From the NCBI RefSeq assembly GCF_026011795.1, contig NZ_BRVS01000014.1:1-58694 (forward strand): a DNA stretch of 58,694 nucleotides. Reading direction: 5' to 3'. How positions within the stretch are numbered: position 1 is the first letter of the stretch; each line of letters begins with the position of its first letter. The notes beneath the pieces are model-generated. The model worked only from the letters and a program-made list of their open reading frames with translations. It was not told the DNA's origin and searched no databases. Origin of the DNA: Arthrobacter mangrovi. GTDB taxonomy: Bacteria; Actinomycetota; Actinomycetes; Actinomycetales; Micrococcaceae. The position numbers and the translations under genes are program-made. Below are positions 34,019-41,561 of the stretch, in pieces.

Positions 34019-34914
34019 CACCGGTCACCGCCGCCGTAGTGCCGCAGGAACAGCGATTCCAGCGACGGCGGCGCCGCCTCCACCGACGCGACGTCAGGCC
34101 GCGCCAGCTGCGCCAGCACCCCCGGCAGCTGCGACGCGTCGGCGTCGAACTCCACCGTCCCGTTCTCCCGCCGGGCGTCGTGCACCCCCGCGGGCAGCAC
34201 AGCCGCGCCTGGATCCGTGAAGGTCACCCGAAAGTGGGTGCGCCGCAGGTGCCGCAGCGCCTCCAGCGAACCGCTCTCCACGGCCCGGCCCGCGCGGATG
34301 ATCGTCACCGCCGAGCACAGCTGCTCCACCTCGGAGAGGATGTGGCTGGAAATCAGCACCGTCGAGCCCTCGTCGCGCACCCGCCGGATCTGGGCCCGGA
34401 AGACCGCGTCCATGAGCGGATCAAGTCCGGCGCTCGGCTCGTCCAGCAGGTACAGCCGGGCCCGCCGGGCGAACGCCGCCACCAGCGCCACCTTCTGCCG
34501 GTTGCCCTTCGAATACGTGCGGACTTTCCGCGCCGGATCCAGCTCGAACTCCGCCAGCAGCCGCTCCCGCAGCCCGGCGTCGGCTCCGCCGCGCAGCCCG
34601 GTTAGCAAGTCCACCACCTCGCCGCCGGTCAGGTTCGGCCACAGGTTCACGTCGCCCGGCACGTACGCAATGTCGCGGTGCACCGCCACCGGCTCTGTCC
34701 ACGGATCGCGTCCGAGCACCCGCACACCGCCGGCCGTGGGCCGGATCAGCCCGAGCAGCACCCGCAGCGTGGTCGATTTACCCGCCCCGTTCGGGCCCAG
34801 GAACCCGTGAACCTCTCCCTCGGCCACGGACAGGTCCAGCCCGTCCAGCGCCCGCGTCCGCCCGAAGGACTTCACCAGCCCGGAGGCCTCCACCACCGCA
34901 GCCTGCCCGACCAT
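34018..34914 (-). CDS. ABC exporter ATP-binding protein
   Basis: A 298-residue DrrA/CcmA-type ATPase. Walker A is GPNGAGKST (about residues 41-49), then YVPGDVNLWPNLTGGEV with the Q-loop region, signature YSKGNRQKVALVAAF (SKGNRQK in place of LSGGQ, common in this group), Walker B YLLDEPSAGLDPL and His switch in LISSHILSEVEQL. The C-terminal 80 residues form the small extra domain of exporters. I choose ATG 34914 because GGGAGGGG lies six bases before it. The stop overlaps the permease start, so the two are translated together. Confidence 0.92.
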   Translation of the reverse strand: MVGQAAVVEASGLVKSFGRTRALDGLDLSVAEGEVHGFLGPNGAGKSTTLRVLLGLIRPTAGGVRVLGRDPWTEPVAVHRDIAYVPGDVNLWPNLTGGEVVDLLTGLRGGADAGLRERLLAEFELDPARKVRTYSKGNRQKVALVAAFARRARLYLLDEPSAGLDPLMDAVFRAQIRRVRDEGSTVLISSHILSEVEQLCSAVTIIRAGRAVESGSLEALRHLRRTHFRVTFTDPGAAVLPAGVHDARRENGTVEFDADASQLPGVLAQLARPDVASVEAAPPSLESLFLRHYGGGDR

Positions 34915-35250
34915 CGACAGCCCCTCCCGCCAGCCCATATAGGCCGATCGCGCCCCTGACCTGCGCACAGAGTAGCACCGCGGTCCGGTCTTCAGCCTCC
35001 GTTCCAGCCGGGGTCTGAGTACGACGGCGGTCCGCGGTTCAGATGCTGGTTCGGCGCAGGGGCGCGGCGGTGGGGTCCGCTCGGGTGCAACCCGTACCGC
35101 GGTTGACGCAGCGGGAACGTTGGCCGAACATCTGCCTAAATCGGCCTCCGCCGCCGGAGTTGTTGGGAAGAGTGGGACCGGCGAGACGACTCGCCCCGCC
35201 GGCCGCGTCCTGCCGCCCGCGGAGTGGAAGCCGCCACCGAAGGATGACCG
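34915..35250. other. Spacer between divergent genes, no gene seen
   Basis: These 336 bases separate the ABC exporter (minus) from a small plus-strand gene. TTGACG at 35102-35107 resembles a -35, but no good -10 follows at the right distance. Open frames here are high-GC shadows without ribosome sites. Confidence 0.4.
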
Positions 35251-35505
35251 ATGAATGCCTACGACGTTCTGACCAACCGCCACTGCAACGACCGCTGGAC
35301 GGCCGACACGGTCCGCAGCATGTCTGCGCGGCTGGCATCCGACCCCGAGCTGGCCGAGTTCGTCGCCGCCGCCCCTGACATGGCCCGTGCGCTCAAGGCC
35401 GTCCTCAACCTGGACCTCGGCGAGGACGCCGAACGCCGCGTCCGCGCCGAAATCAACGCCGTCCTCCGCCGCACCGCCAACCCGCTGCTGCCCCCGCGGG
35501 TTTAA
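35251..35505 (+). CDS. Small hypothetical protein
   Basis: An 84-residue soluble, helical protein starting MNAYDVLTNRHCNDRWTADTVRSM and containing ELAEFVAAAPDMARALKAVLNL. I recognise no family and see no signal, helix or metal motif apart from a single Cys. AAGGATG lies five bases before the ATG, giving a plausible start, and codon use is like that of its neighbours. It is followed 54 bp later by the tyrosine phosphatase gene, which has its own promoter. It is probably a real gene of unknown role. Confidence 0.55.
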   Translation: MNAYDVLTNRHCNDRWTADTVRSMSARLASDPELAEFVAAAPDMARALKAVLNLDLGEDAERRVRAEINAVLRRTANPLLPPRV

Positions 35506-35546
35506 CCTGCCGGCCCGCGGTTTGGCGGACCCGGACGGCCCGGCGC

Positions 35547-35552
35547 TAGAGT
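35547..35552 (+). promoter_or_regulatory. -10 element for a probable leaderless phosphatase mRNA
   Basis: TAGAGT ends seven bases before the ATG at 35560 and there is no Shine-Dalgarno sequence, so transcription probably begins at or next to the start codon. Confidence 0.5.
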
Positions 35553-35559
35553 TCAATCC

Positions 35560-36159
35560 ATGATCCGTATCCTCACCATCTGCACCGGCAACGTCTGCCG
35601 CTCGCCCATGGCCGAGAGGCTCCTCCAGCAGAAGTTCGACGAGATCCGCCCAGGCCTGTTCGAAGTCCGCAGCGCCGGCATCCAGGCCCTCGCCGGCAAG
35701 CCGATGGACGCCCGCGCGGAAGGCCTCCTCCACGTGCTCGGAGGAAACTCGGATGGCTTCGTCGCGCGGCAATTGCAGGAGATGCACCTGGCGAACGTGG
35801 ACCTGGTCCTCGCAATGGGCGTCGAGCACCGGGACCGGATCCTGAACCTCATGCCCCGCCTGCTCAAGCGCACCTTCACCGTGCGCGAGCTCGCCCGCAT
35901 GGTGGACGCCATCGCGGCGGACCCTCAGCTTGAAGTTCCGGAGGGAACGTCCGACCACGAGGTGGAGTACCGCTGGAAGCGCCTGCCGCATCTCGCCGCG
36001 CTGAAACGGTATGAAACCCGTCCCGTCGACCCGCTGGAGGACGAGATCGTGGACCCGTACCGTCGCGACGACGACGTGTACCGGCAGATGGTGCATGACC
36101 TTGTTCCTGCCCTCGACCGGCTCGTCGACTTCGAACGCTCGTATCACCAAAGCGCCTAA
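35560..36159 (+). CDS. Low-molecular-weight protein-tyrosine phosphatase
   Basis: A 199-residue LMW-PTP. The P-loop CTGNVCRS is at residues 8-15 with nucleophile Cys8 and Arg14, and the general-acid Asp165 is in EIVDPYRRDD. The enzyme is longer than classical LMW-PTPs (about 150-160 residues) because of an insert around residues 100-150. In polysaccharide loci such phosphatases dephosphorylate the tyrosine cluster of the BY-kinase chain-length regulator and so reset polymer export. The Wzz/BY-kinase gene at 38152 and the initiating glycosylphosphotransferase 114 bp downstream fit this role. A general wall- or stress-signalling role is the alternative. Confidence 0.9.
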   Translation: MIRILTICTGNVCRSPMAERLLQQKFDEIRPGLFEVRSAGIQALAGKPMDARAEGLLHVLGGNSDGFVARQLQEMHLANVDLVLAMGVEHRDRILNLMPRLLKRTFTVRELARMVDAIAADPQLEVPEGTSDHEVEYRWKRLPHLAALKRYETRPVDPLEDEIVDPYRRDDDVYRQMVHDLVPALDRLVDFERSYHQSA

Positions 36160-36273
36160 TTCGGCCAAAAACTGCGTAAACGATTCATGACCCGGGCTTC
36201 TTATTGAAGGAGCCGCCGTATAATTTTCAGCGGGAATGAACCCGCCTAGCAGGCGGGGCTCGAGGGGGAATAG

Positions 36274-37824
36274 ATGGGTCCGACAGTGGAGCAATCCAGG
36301 CATTTTACTGAAACGATTGAGCGGGAGCCCGCGGCGGGGGAGGCCACGCCGCCTCAGGACGAGGTCCGCAAGCAGTTGGCCGCCGGGCAAGTGGAAGCCG
36401 AACGCGGCTGGGGCAAGTCGCTCAAAACGAGGCTTCTCCTGACCGACAGCGCTGTCGTCCTCATTTCGCTCCTGCTCGCGCAGGCGCTCCGGTTCGGTGT
36501 TTCGGACGAGGAGCTCGTCGGTTCGGTTTTCGGTGACGCGTACTGGATCATTTCCGCGATCATCGCCGGTCTTTGGCTGCTGGCCCTGATGATCACCCAG
36601 AGCCGGGCCCTCCCGGTCCTGGGGGTGGGCAACGACGAGTACCGTCGCGTCATCAACTCGACCCTAGGTACCTTCGGCGCGGTGGCCATCGCCGCCATGC
36701 TGCTCAAGTACGACGTCGCCCGCGGATACCTGGCCATCGCGCTTCCCGTCGGACTGACACTTCTCCTGGCCACCCGTCACTTCTGGCGTCGCTGGCTCGT
36801 CCGCCAGCGGGCGAAAGGCCGCTTCACCCATCGCGCCCTGATCGTCGGTTCAATATCGGACGTCGAGTTCGTCGCCGGGAAGATCTTCAAATCTCCGCAG
36901 ACTGGCTACCGTCTTCATGGCGCCGCTGTCCGCCCCTCGCAGGAGACGGTGGTCACCATCGACAGCGGCCATACCATTCCCATTGTCGCCACGCCCGACT
37001 GCGTGGTGGACGTCGTCAAGGAAGAAGGCTACGACACGGTCATCATTGCGGGGACGGCCGCGAACGGTCACCGCTACCTGAAGGAGCTCAGCTGGGCACT
37101 GGAAGGAACCAACACGGCGTTGGTTGTCGCCAGCAAGCTTGTTGATGTCGCCGGCCCGCGAATCCACTGGAAGCCGGTCGAGGGACTTCCACTGATGAGC
37201 GTGGAGATGCCGCAGTATGAAGGCGCTAAGTTTACGTGGAAACGCGCGACCGACGTCTTCGCCTCCGCCTTCGGCCTTCTGGTGCTGTCGCCTGTCATGC
37301 TGGCCGTTGCCCTTGCGATCAAGCTTGACGACCGCGGGCCGGTTTTCTTCAAGCAGGAGCGCGTCGGAATCCAGGGCAGCCGGTTCGGAATGATGAAGTT
37401 CCGCTCCATGGTCGTGGACGCCGAAGCACGTCTACGGGAGCTCGCGGCCCAGAACGAGGGCAACGGAACCTTGTTCAAGATGAAGAAGGACCCCCGGATT
37501 ACCCGTGTGGGCGGCTTCATCCGCAAGTACTCGCTGGATGAGCTACCTCAGCTGTGGAATGTTCTGATCGGGGACATGAGCCTCGTCGGTCCCCGACCGC
37601 CGCTCGCCCGCGAGGTAGCGGAGTACGAACAGCACACTCATCGCCGGCTCCTGGTCCGCCCCGGTATCACCGGCCTATGGCAGGTCAGCGGCCGTTCGGA
37701 CTTGTCCTGGGAGGAGAGCGTCCGTCTGGACCTCTACTACGTTGAGAACTGGTCCCTCGCCGGCGACCTCACCATCATTGCCCGCACCGTGAAAGCCGTC
37801 GTGGCCAAGGACGGCGCCTACTAA
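36274..37824 (+). CDS. Initiating sugar-phosphate transferase for exopolysaccharide (WbaP/CpsE type)
   Basis: A 516-residue polyprenyl glycosylphosphotransferase that loads the first sugar-1-phosphate onto undecaprenyl phosphate. About 50 hydrophilic residues precede four helices (LLLTDSAVVLISLLLAQAL onward), then comes a CoA-binding-like domain with the LIVGSISDVEFVAGKIF segment, a fifth membrane helix and the catalytic domain. Catalytic motifs are KQERVGIQGSRFGMMKFRSM, GDMSLVGPRPPLAREVAEY and RPGITGLWQVSGRS. GAGGGGG before the ATG at 36274 is a good ribosome site. The identity of the sugar is not readable. The gene sits 8-19 kb away from the glycosyltransferases and Wzx/Wzy it would serve. 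Confidence 0.93.
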   Translation: MGPTVEQSRHFTETIEREPAAGEATPPQDEVRKQLAAGQVEAERGWGKSLKTRLLLTDSAVVLISLLLAQALRFGVSDEELVGSVFGDAYWIISAIIAGLWLLALMITQSRALPVLGVGNDEYRRVINSTLGTFGAVAIAAMLLKYDVARGYLAIALPVGLTLLLATRHFWRRWLVRQRAKGRFTHRALIVGSISDVEFVAGKIFKSPQTGYRLHGAAVRPSQETVVTIDSGHTIPIVATPDCVVDVVKEEGYDTVIIAGTAANGHRYLKELSWALEGTNTALVVASKLVDVAGPRIHWKPVEGLPLMSVEMPQYEGAKFTWKRATDVFASAFGLLVLSPVMLAVALAIKLDDRGPVFFKQERVGIQGSRFGMMKFRSMVVDAEARLRELAAQNEGNGTLFKMKKDPRITRVGGFIRKYSLDELPQLWNVLIGDMSLVGPRPPLAREVAEYEQHTHRRLLVRPGITGLWQVSGRSDLSWEESVRLDLYYVENWSLAGDLTIIARTVKAVVAKDGAY

Positions 37825-37843
37825 CCCCTTCCGATCCCGCTCG

Positions 37844-37878
37844 GTCCCGGTCCTTTTACCTGAAGGGCCGGGACTTTT
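37844..37878 (+). terminator. Rho-independent terminator of the phosphotransferase gene
   Basis: GTCCCGGTCC (37844-37853) pairs with GGGCCGGGAC (37865-37874), one G-U pair, followed directly by TTTT. It lies 20 bases after the stop codon. Confidence 0.8.
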
Positions 37879-38098
37879 CGCCTCCGTGTGCGCGACTCCG
37901 TGGATCCCGCCGCGTCCTTTGCGCTCCGACTTCTGGCGGCCGGTCGGTGGCTGGCCTACAAGTCGTACAGGCTGACGTTGCTACTGAAGGACCAGATGGG
38001 CGGGCAGCCGCCAGAGGAGTACCGATGCCAATTGCGGGGGAGCTTACGGAAGACCATCATCCGCCAGCCATCAGTAAAGATTCGGCGGAGATACGGAA

Positions 38099-38136
38099 GA
38101 GGCCGGTGCAGTCCTGGGGTGGACTGCACCGGCCTC
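38099..38136 (-). terminator. 16-bp hairpin terminating the BY-kinase gene
   Basis: GAGGCCGGTGCAGTCC (38099-38114) is perfectly complementary to 38121-38136 with a six-base loop, 15 bases past the BY-kinase stop on the minus strand. The spacer 37879-38098 between the two convergent terminators shows no gene. Confidence 0.75.
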
Positions 38137-38151
38137 CTTGAGCGGAAGTGC

Positions 38152-39732
38152 TTAGCGCCGCGCGGGCGGCATCCGTCGTGCCGACACCGGCTCACCCGAG
38201 AGCAAAGCCTTGAACTCGTCCTCAGGCTCCAACTGCATTGTCGCTACGGGCTCAGGAGCCGCGGTTCGGCGAGGCTGTTTGCGTCGCCCCTTCTGGATCG
38301 GCTCGACCTCGTCCTGCTGGTAGTACTGGCCGTAGTAGCCGTATTGGGCTGCGTCGGCTCCTTGCGTGGGCACGCGGTTAAGGATCGCACCGAGTATGTG
38401 AGCGTCGACCTTCGCGAGGTTGCCGAAAGCCTTGCCGATTTCGTCGAGCGAGGTCTTGCCGGCGTTGATGACCACCATCGCTCCGTCGGCAATCCTAGAC
38501 AGGATGGCCGCGTCCGTAACAGGGAGCAGCGGGGGAGCATCGATGAGCACCGTTGCATGGGCCGCGAGCTGCTGCAGCATATCCGCCATGGCCTTGGAGC
38601 CCAGAAGCTCGCTCGGATTCGGCGGAACCCGGCCGGCGCCCAGCACGGCCAGATTGGGCACGTGGCCCCACACCTGCAGGACATCCTCAAGCTCGGCCTG
38701 TCCGCTTAGTACGTCAGTAACTCCGGCGCCCGGTACGAGGCCGAACATGCTCGTGACGACCGGGCGCCTCAAGTCCCCATCGACGACGACGACGCGCTTG
38801 CCGGCCGCGGCGATCGTGACCGCCAAGTTGGCGGTCACGCTGGACTTGCCCTCGCCCGGGACGGAGCTCGTTACGGCAATGATTTTCGGCGGATTATCGA
38901 CATCCACAAAGCTCAGGTTTGTGCGAAGTTCCCGCAAAGCCTCCGACATGGCGTGCGCGGTGCGGTCACTGTTGTTGTCGATCGCTCCGGTCTCGACGAC
39001 CTGCCGGTGCTCCTGCATCCTCTTGTCCAGCGGAATGGTGCCGATGACCGGAACACCGAACTGCTGCTCGATCACGTCGGCAGATCGTACGCGGCGGTCA
39101 AGATGGTTGCGGATCAATGCATACGCGAGACCGAGCATTAGGCCTAAGACCGCTCCGATGGCCAGAGTCAGCTTGACGTTCGGCGAAACGGGCGATGTCG
39201 GCAGCGACGCCTCGGCGAGGGGAACCAGCCGGACGGCGGCTTGGGCGTTTTCGGTGCCAGCCGTCTCCATCTGCTCTACCTGGGCGGCTAGGGCGGTTAC
39301 CCAAGCGTCAGCGAGGTTGCGGGCTTCGGCAGGGTCGCCCGCGGACGCCGTGATGCGGAGTTCGGATGTATCAAGCGGAGCTTCGACTTCGATGCTTTCC
39401 ATCAGCTCGTCGGGCGCCAGAGATAGGGCGAGCTCATCGATCACAGCTTGGGCAACGGGACGTGTAGTTGCGATGCTCTCGTAGACGGTGGCCTTCGACT
39501 TCGACAGTTCGTCAGCTGCCAAAGCTCCGTCGAGGTCCTTCGCTCCGGCAGCCATAACATGACCGCTGGATTCCGCCTCATAGACCGGCTTCTGGAAGAA
39601 CGTCCAGCCGAAAGCGAGCAGTGTAACAACGAGAGCGATGGCGGCGATTCCTCGCCAGTACGTGTGAAGAACTCTGAGGTAGTCACGGAGTTCGAGGCCT
39701 TGTGGCTGCTCTTCAGTTCGGTTCAATTCCAC
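38152..39732 (-). CDS. Wzz/BY-kinase fusion: chain-length regulator with tyrosine autokinase domain
   Basis: A 526-residue inner-membrane protein controlling exopolysaccharide chain length and export. The N-terminal Wzz domain begins ELRDYLRVLHTYWRGIAAIALVV (TM1) and ends with LTLAIGAVLGLMLGLAYALI (TM2). The C-terminal BY-kinase has Walker A SSVPGEGKSSV, Walker A' VVVDGDLRRP and Walker B VLIDAPPLLPV. A tyrosine cluster (AQYGYYGQYYQQ, about residues 462-473) marks the autophosphorylation tail, followed by a Pro/Arg-rich end. Unlike in Firmicutes, both parts are one polypeptide. I choose GTG 39732 over TTG 39774 because homologues start close to the first helix; neither has an ideal ribosome site. 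The partner phosphatase is at 35560. Confidence 0.9.
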   Translation of the reverse strand: MELNRTEEQPQGLELRDYLRVLHTYWRGIAAIALVVTLLAFGWTFFQKPVYEAESSGHVMAAGAKDLDGALAADELSKSKATVYESIATTRPVAQAVIDELALSLAPDELMESIEVEAPLDTSELRITASAGDPAEARNLADAWVTALAAQVEQMETAGTENAQAAVRLVPLAEASLPTSPVSPNVKLTLAIGAVLGLMLGLAYALIRNHLDRRVRSADVIEQQFGVPVIGTIPLDKRMQEHRQVVETGAIDNNSDRTAHAMSEALRELRTNLSFVDVDNPPKIIAVTSSVPGEGKSSVTANLAVTIAAAGKRVVVVDGDLRRPVVTSMFGLVPGAGVTDVLSGQAELEDVLQVWGHVPNLAVLGAGRVPPNPSELLGSKAMADMLQQLAAHATVLIDAPPLLPVTDAAILSRIADGAMVVINAGKTSLDEIGKAFGNLAKVDAHILGAILNRVPTQGADAAQYGYYGQYYQQDEVEPIQKGRRKQPRRTAAPEPVATMQLEPEDEFKALLSGEPVSARRMPPARR

Positions 39733-39899
39733 GAGACTTTTGCAGTCCTTCCCATTGCGGTGATTCGGCCCCAAGTCAGCCTAAAGTCTAACCCAGTACG
39801 CATGAACGGAGGGTAACGAGACTTCCCTTTGACCGCGCGCGCTTAAAGATTTCACAGAACGGCAGCCCGTGGTGGGATTTCGGGCCCAGGCGCAGGCAC

Positions 39900-39908
39900 T
39901 GTTAGCAT
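39900..39908 (+). promoter_or_regulatory. Extended -10 promoter for rplY
   Basis: TGT-TAGCAT is an extended -10 element. Transcription from about 39915 would give a leader of roughly 130 nt before the rplY ATG at 40046, containing the hairpin at 39934-39952. Confidence 0.45.
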
Positions 39909-39933
39909 GGATGGCGACGCCTAGGCGAGGGAG

Positions 39934-39952
39934 CATTCTCGGTTCGAGAATG
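39934..39952 (+). promoter_or_regulatory. Small perfect hairpin in the rplY leader
   Basis: CATTCTCG-GTT-CGAGAATG is a perfect 8-bp inverted repeat with a 3-nt spacer. It may be an RNA hairpin in the leader or a protein-binding palindrome. The remainder of 39733-40045 shows no gene and must also hold the BY-kinase promoter. Confidence 0.45.
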
Positions 39953-40045
39953 TATCCGTTATCGACGGTGGCTAGATATTCATTTCTCTAGACATTCCCT
40001 GCAGCTCCGGCATTACATCCGTTGAGAATCCATGTAGGAGACACC

Positions 40046-40666
40046 ATGTCTGAACTGAAGCTTTCCGCAGAAGTCCGTAGCGAATTCGGTAAGGGCTCCG
40101 CCCGCCGGGCCCGCCGCAACGAGCAGATCCCCGCCGTGATCTACGGCCACGGCGCCGAGCCGCTGCACGTGCTGCTGCCGGCCAAGGCCACGACCCTGGC
40201 CCTGCGCACCGCGAACGCGCTGCTGACCCTCGATGTCGAAGGCGAGGAGCACCTCGCCCTGGCCAAGGACATCCAGCGCAACCCGCTGCTGCAGATCATC
40301 GAGCACGTCGACCTGCTGACCGTCCGCCAGGGCGAGAAGGTCCAGGTGGATGTCAGCGTGCACGTCGACGGCGAGATCGCCGCAGGCGCCGTGTTCAACC
40401 TTGAGCACCCGACCGTCCTGGTCGAGGCCGACGCCACCCACCTGCCGGAGAACGTCACGGTCAATGTCGAAGGCCGCGAGGTAGGCGAGCACGTCCACGC
40501 CTCCGATCTGGTCCTGCCGAATGGTGTGGCCCTGCTCGTCGACCCGGACACCATCATCGCCACCGTCTCCGCCCCGGCCGTGACCGAGGAAGCCGAAGAG
40601 GCTGCCGAGGGCGAAGCCGCCGCCGAAGGCGCCGAGGCTGCTCCGGCCGAAGAGTCTGCCGAGTAA
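40046..40666 (+). CDS. rplY: Ribosomal protein bL25, long Ctc/TL5 type
   Basis: A 206-residue 5S-rRNA-binding protein of the large subunit, of the long (general stress protein Ctc or TL5) form. The N-terminal L25 domain covers LSAEVRSEFGKGSARRARRN to about residue 95, with KDIQRNPLLQIIEHVDLLTV as its hallmark. The C-terminal beta domain with LPENVTVNVEGREVGEHVHA follows. An Ala/Glu-rich acidic tail of about 30 residues ends the protein, typical of actinobacteria. TAGGAG precedes ATG 40046. pth starts six bases after the stop, a conserved bacterial gene pair that probably forms one transcript. Confidence 0.95.
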   Translation: MSELKLSAEVRSEFGKGSARRARRNEQIPAVIYGHGAEPLHVLLPAKATTLALRTANALLTLDVEGEEHLALAKDIQRNPLLQIIEHVDLLTVRQGEKVQVDVSVHVDGEIAAGAVFNLEHPTVLVEADATHLPENVTVNVEGREVGEHVHASDLVLPNGVALLVDPDTIIATVSAPAVTEEAEEAAEGEAAAEGAEAAPAEESAE

Positions 40667-40672
40667 TTCTCC

Positions 40673-41260
40673 TTGGCGGAAAACACTTGGCTTGTAGCCG
40701 GGCTCGGGAACCCCGGGCCCGGCTACAGCCGTAACCGGCACAATGTGGGCCAGATGGTTCTCGACGAACTTGCCTCACGCCTCGGCGGTGCCTTCAAGTC
40801 CCACAAGGCTCACGCTCAGGTCGTCGAAGGCAGGCTCCGGCCCGGAGGCCCTCGACTCATCCTCGGCAAGCCGCTGACATTCATGAATCTCTCTGGCGGA
40901 CCGGTCTCAGCCTTGGCTAAGTTCTACGGCGTGGAGCCTGACCATGTCATTGCCGTCCACGATGAGATCGATATCCCCTTCAACACGGTCAAACTTAAGA
41001 TCGGCGGGGGAGAAGGCGGTCACAACGGTCTCCGGGATATCTCGAAGGCGCTTGGCACCAAGGACTACTATCGCGTCCGCGTGGGAGTCGGCCGTCCGCC
41101 GGGCCGGATGGACACAGCCGATTATGTCCTGAAGGATTTCGCTGCCGCCGAGAAGAAGGAACTGCCGTTCCTGATCGGCGATTCCGCCGACGCTGTGGAA
41201 CTCCTGATCGACGAAGGACTGCTGGCCGCACAGCAGAAATTCCACTCAAACAGTCAGTAG
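40673..41260 (+). CDS. pth: Peptidyl-tRNA hydrolase
   Basis: A 195-residue enzyme that frees tRNA from dropped-off peptidyl-tRNA. Motifs are [21 protein letters not shown] with the catalytic His and the essential Asn, then [41 protein letters not shown] with the catalytic Asp, and [13 protein letters not shown]. The start must be TTG 40673. An in-frame stop (the rplY TAA) lies two codons upstream, and the first ATG would remove the catalytic N-terminus. There is no clear ribosome site, so translation probably depends on coupling with rplY six bases before. The length is normal. Confidence 0.95.
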   Translation: MAENTWLVAGLGNPGPGYSRNRHNVGQMVLDELASRLGGAFKSHKAHAQVVEGRLRPGGPRLILGKPLTFMNLSGGPVSALAKFYGVEPDHVIAVHDEIDIPFNTVKLKIGGGEGGHNGLRDISKALGTKDYYRVRVGVGRPPGRMDTADYVLKDFAAAEKKELPFLIGDSADAVELLIDEGLLAAQQKFHSNSQ

Positions 41261-41285
41261 ACGAAAGCTGTCCGCTGATTTATGA
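41257..41285 (+). promoter_or_regulatory. Promoter candidate for a small RNA between pth and sufS
   Basis: TAGACG (41257-41262), a 17-bp spacer and TATGAT (41280-41285) give a good sigma-70-type match overlapping the pth stop. The predicted start point is about 41292. Confidence 0.5.
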
Positions 41286-41290
41286 TCGAG

Positions 41291-41418
41291 TGTCGGAAGG
41301 CACATGTCTTCCGCTAGAGCGCTATGTCGCTCACAGCCTGAGTGGCTCCGAAAGCGGGGGCCGACGATGGGCGGCCTCTGAGACTGGGCCACCCCCATCC
41401 CATCGTCGGCCCCCTTTT
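41291..41418 (+). ncRNA. Candidate structured small RNA (about 128 nt) ending in a rho-independent terminator
   Basis: Between its own promoter and a T-tailed terminator lie three consecutive small hairpins: CGGAAG/CTTCCG (41293-41312), GAGCG/CGCTC (41316-41331) and AGCC/GGCT (41334-41347). The terminator is a perfect 16-bp stem (41356-41371 with 41399-41414) followed by TTTT. No open frame with a ribosome site fits inside. The 5' bases GTCGG could also pair with CCGAC in the terminator stem, so a switching leader is possible. I do not recognise an Rfam class; the 6C RNA was considered, but the two C6 loops are missing. Alternatively this is only the pth 3' end. The rest of the spacer up to sufS holds no gene. 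Confidence 0.5.
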
Positions 41419-41561
41419 CCGTACCCGGGCGCCGCCCCCGCGCCGTAAATTTAGGCCATGCTCAGATGAACTCGGCAACCCATCGTGGGAAGATTAGGTC
41501 AGAGTTGTCTTGCGTAATCGCCTGACGGCTAGTCCTGACCGCGAATCAAGGAGCACCTTCC

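Noticed and set aside
41291-41418. Assigning the pth-sufS RNA to the actinobacterial 6C RNA class
   Set aside because: The two hairpin loops with at least six C are missing; only one run of five C occurs in the terminator loop.
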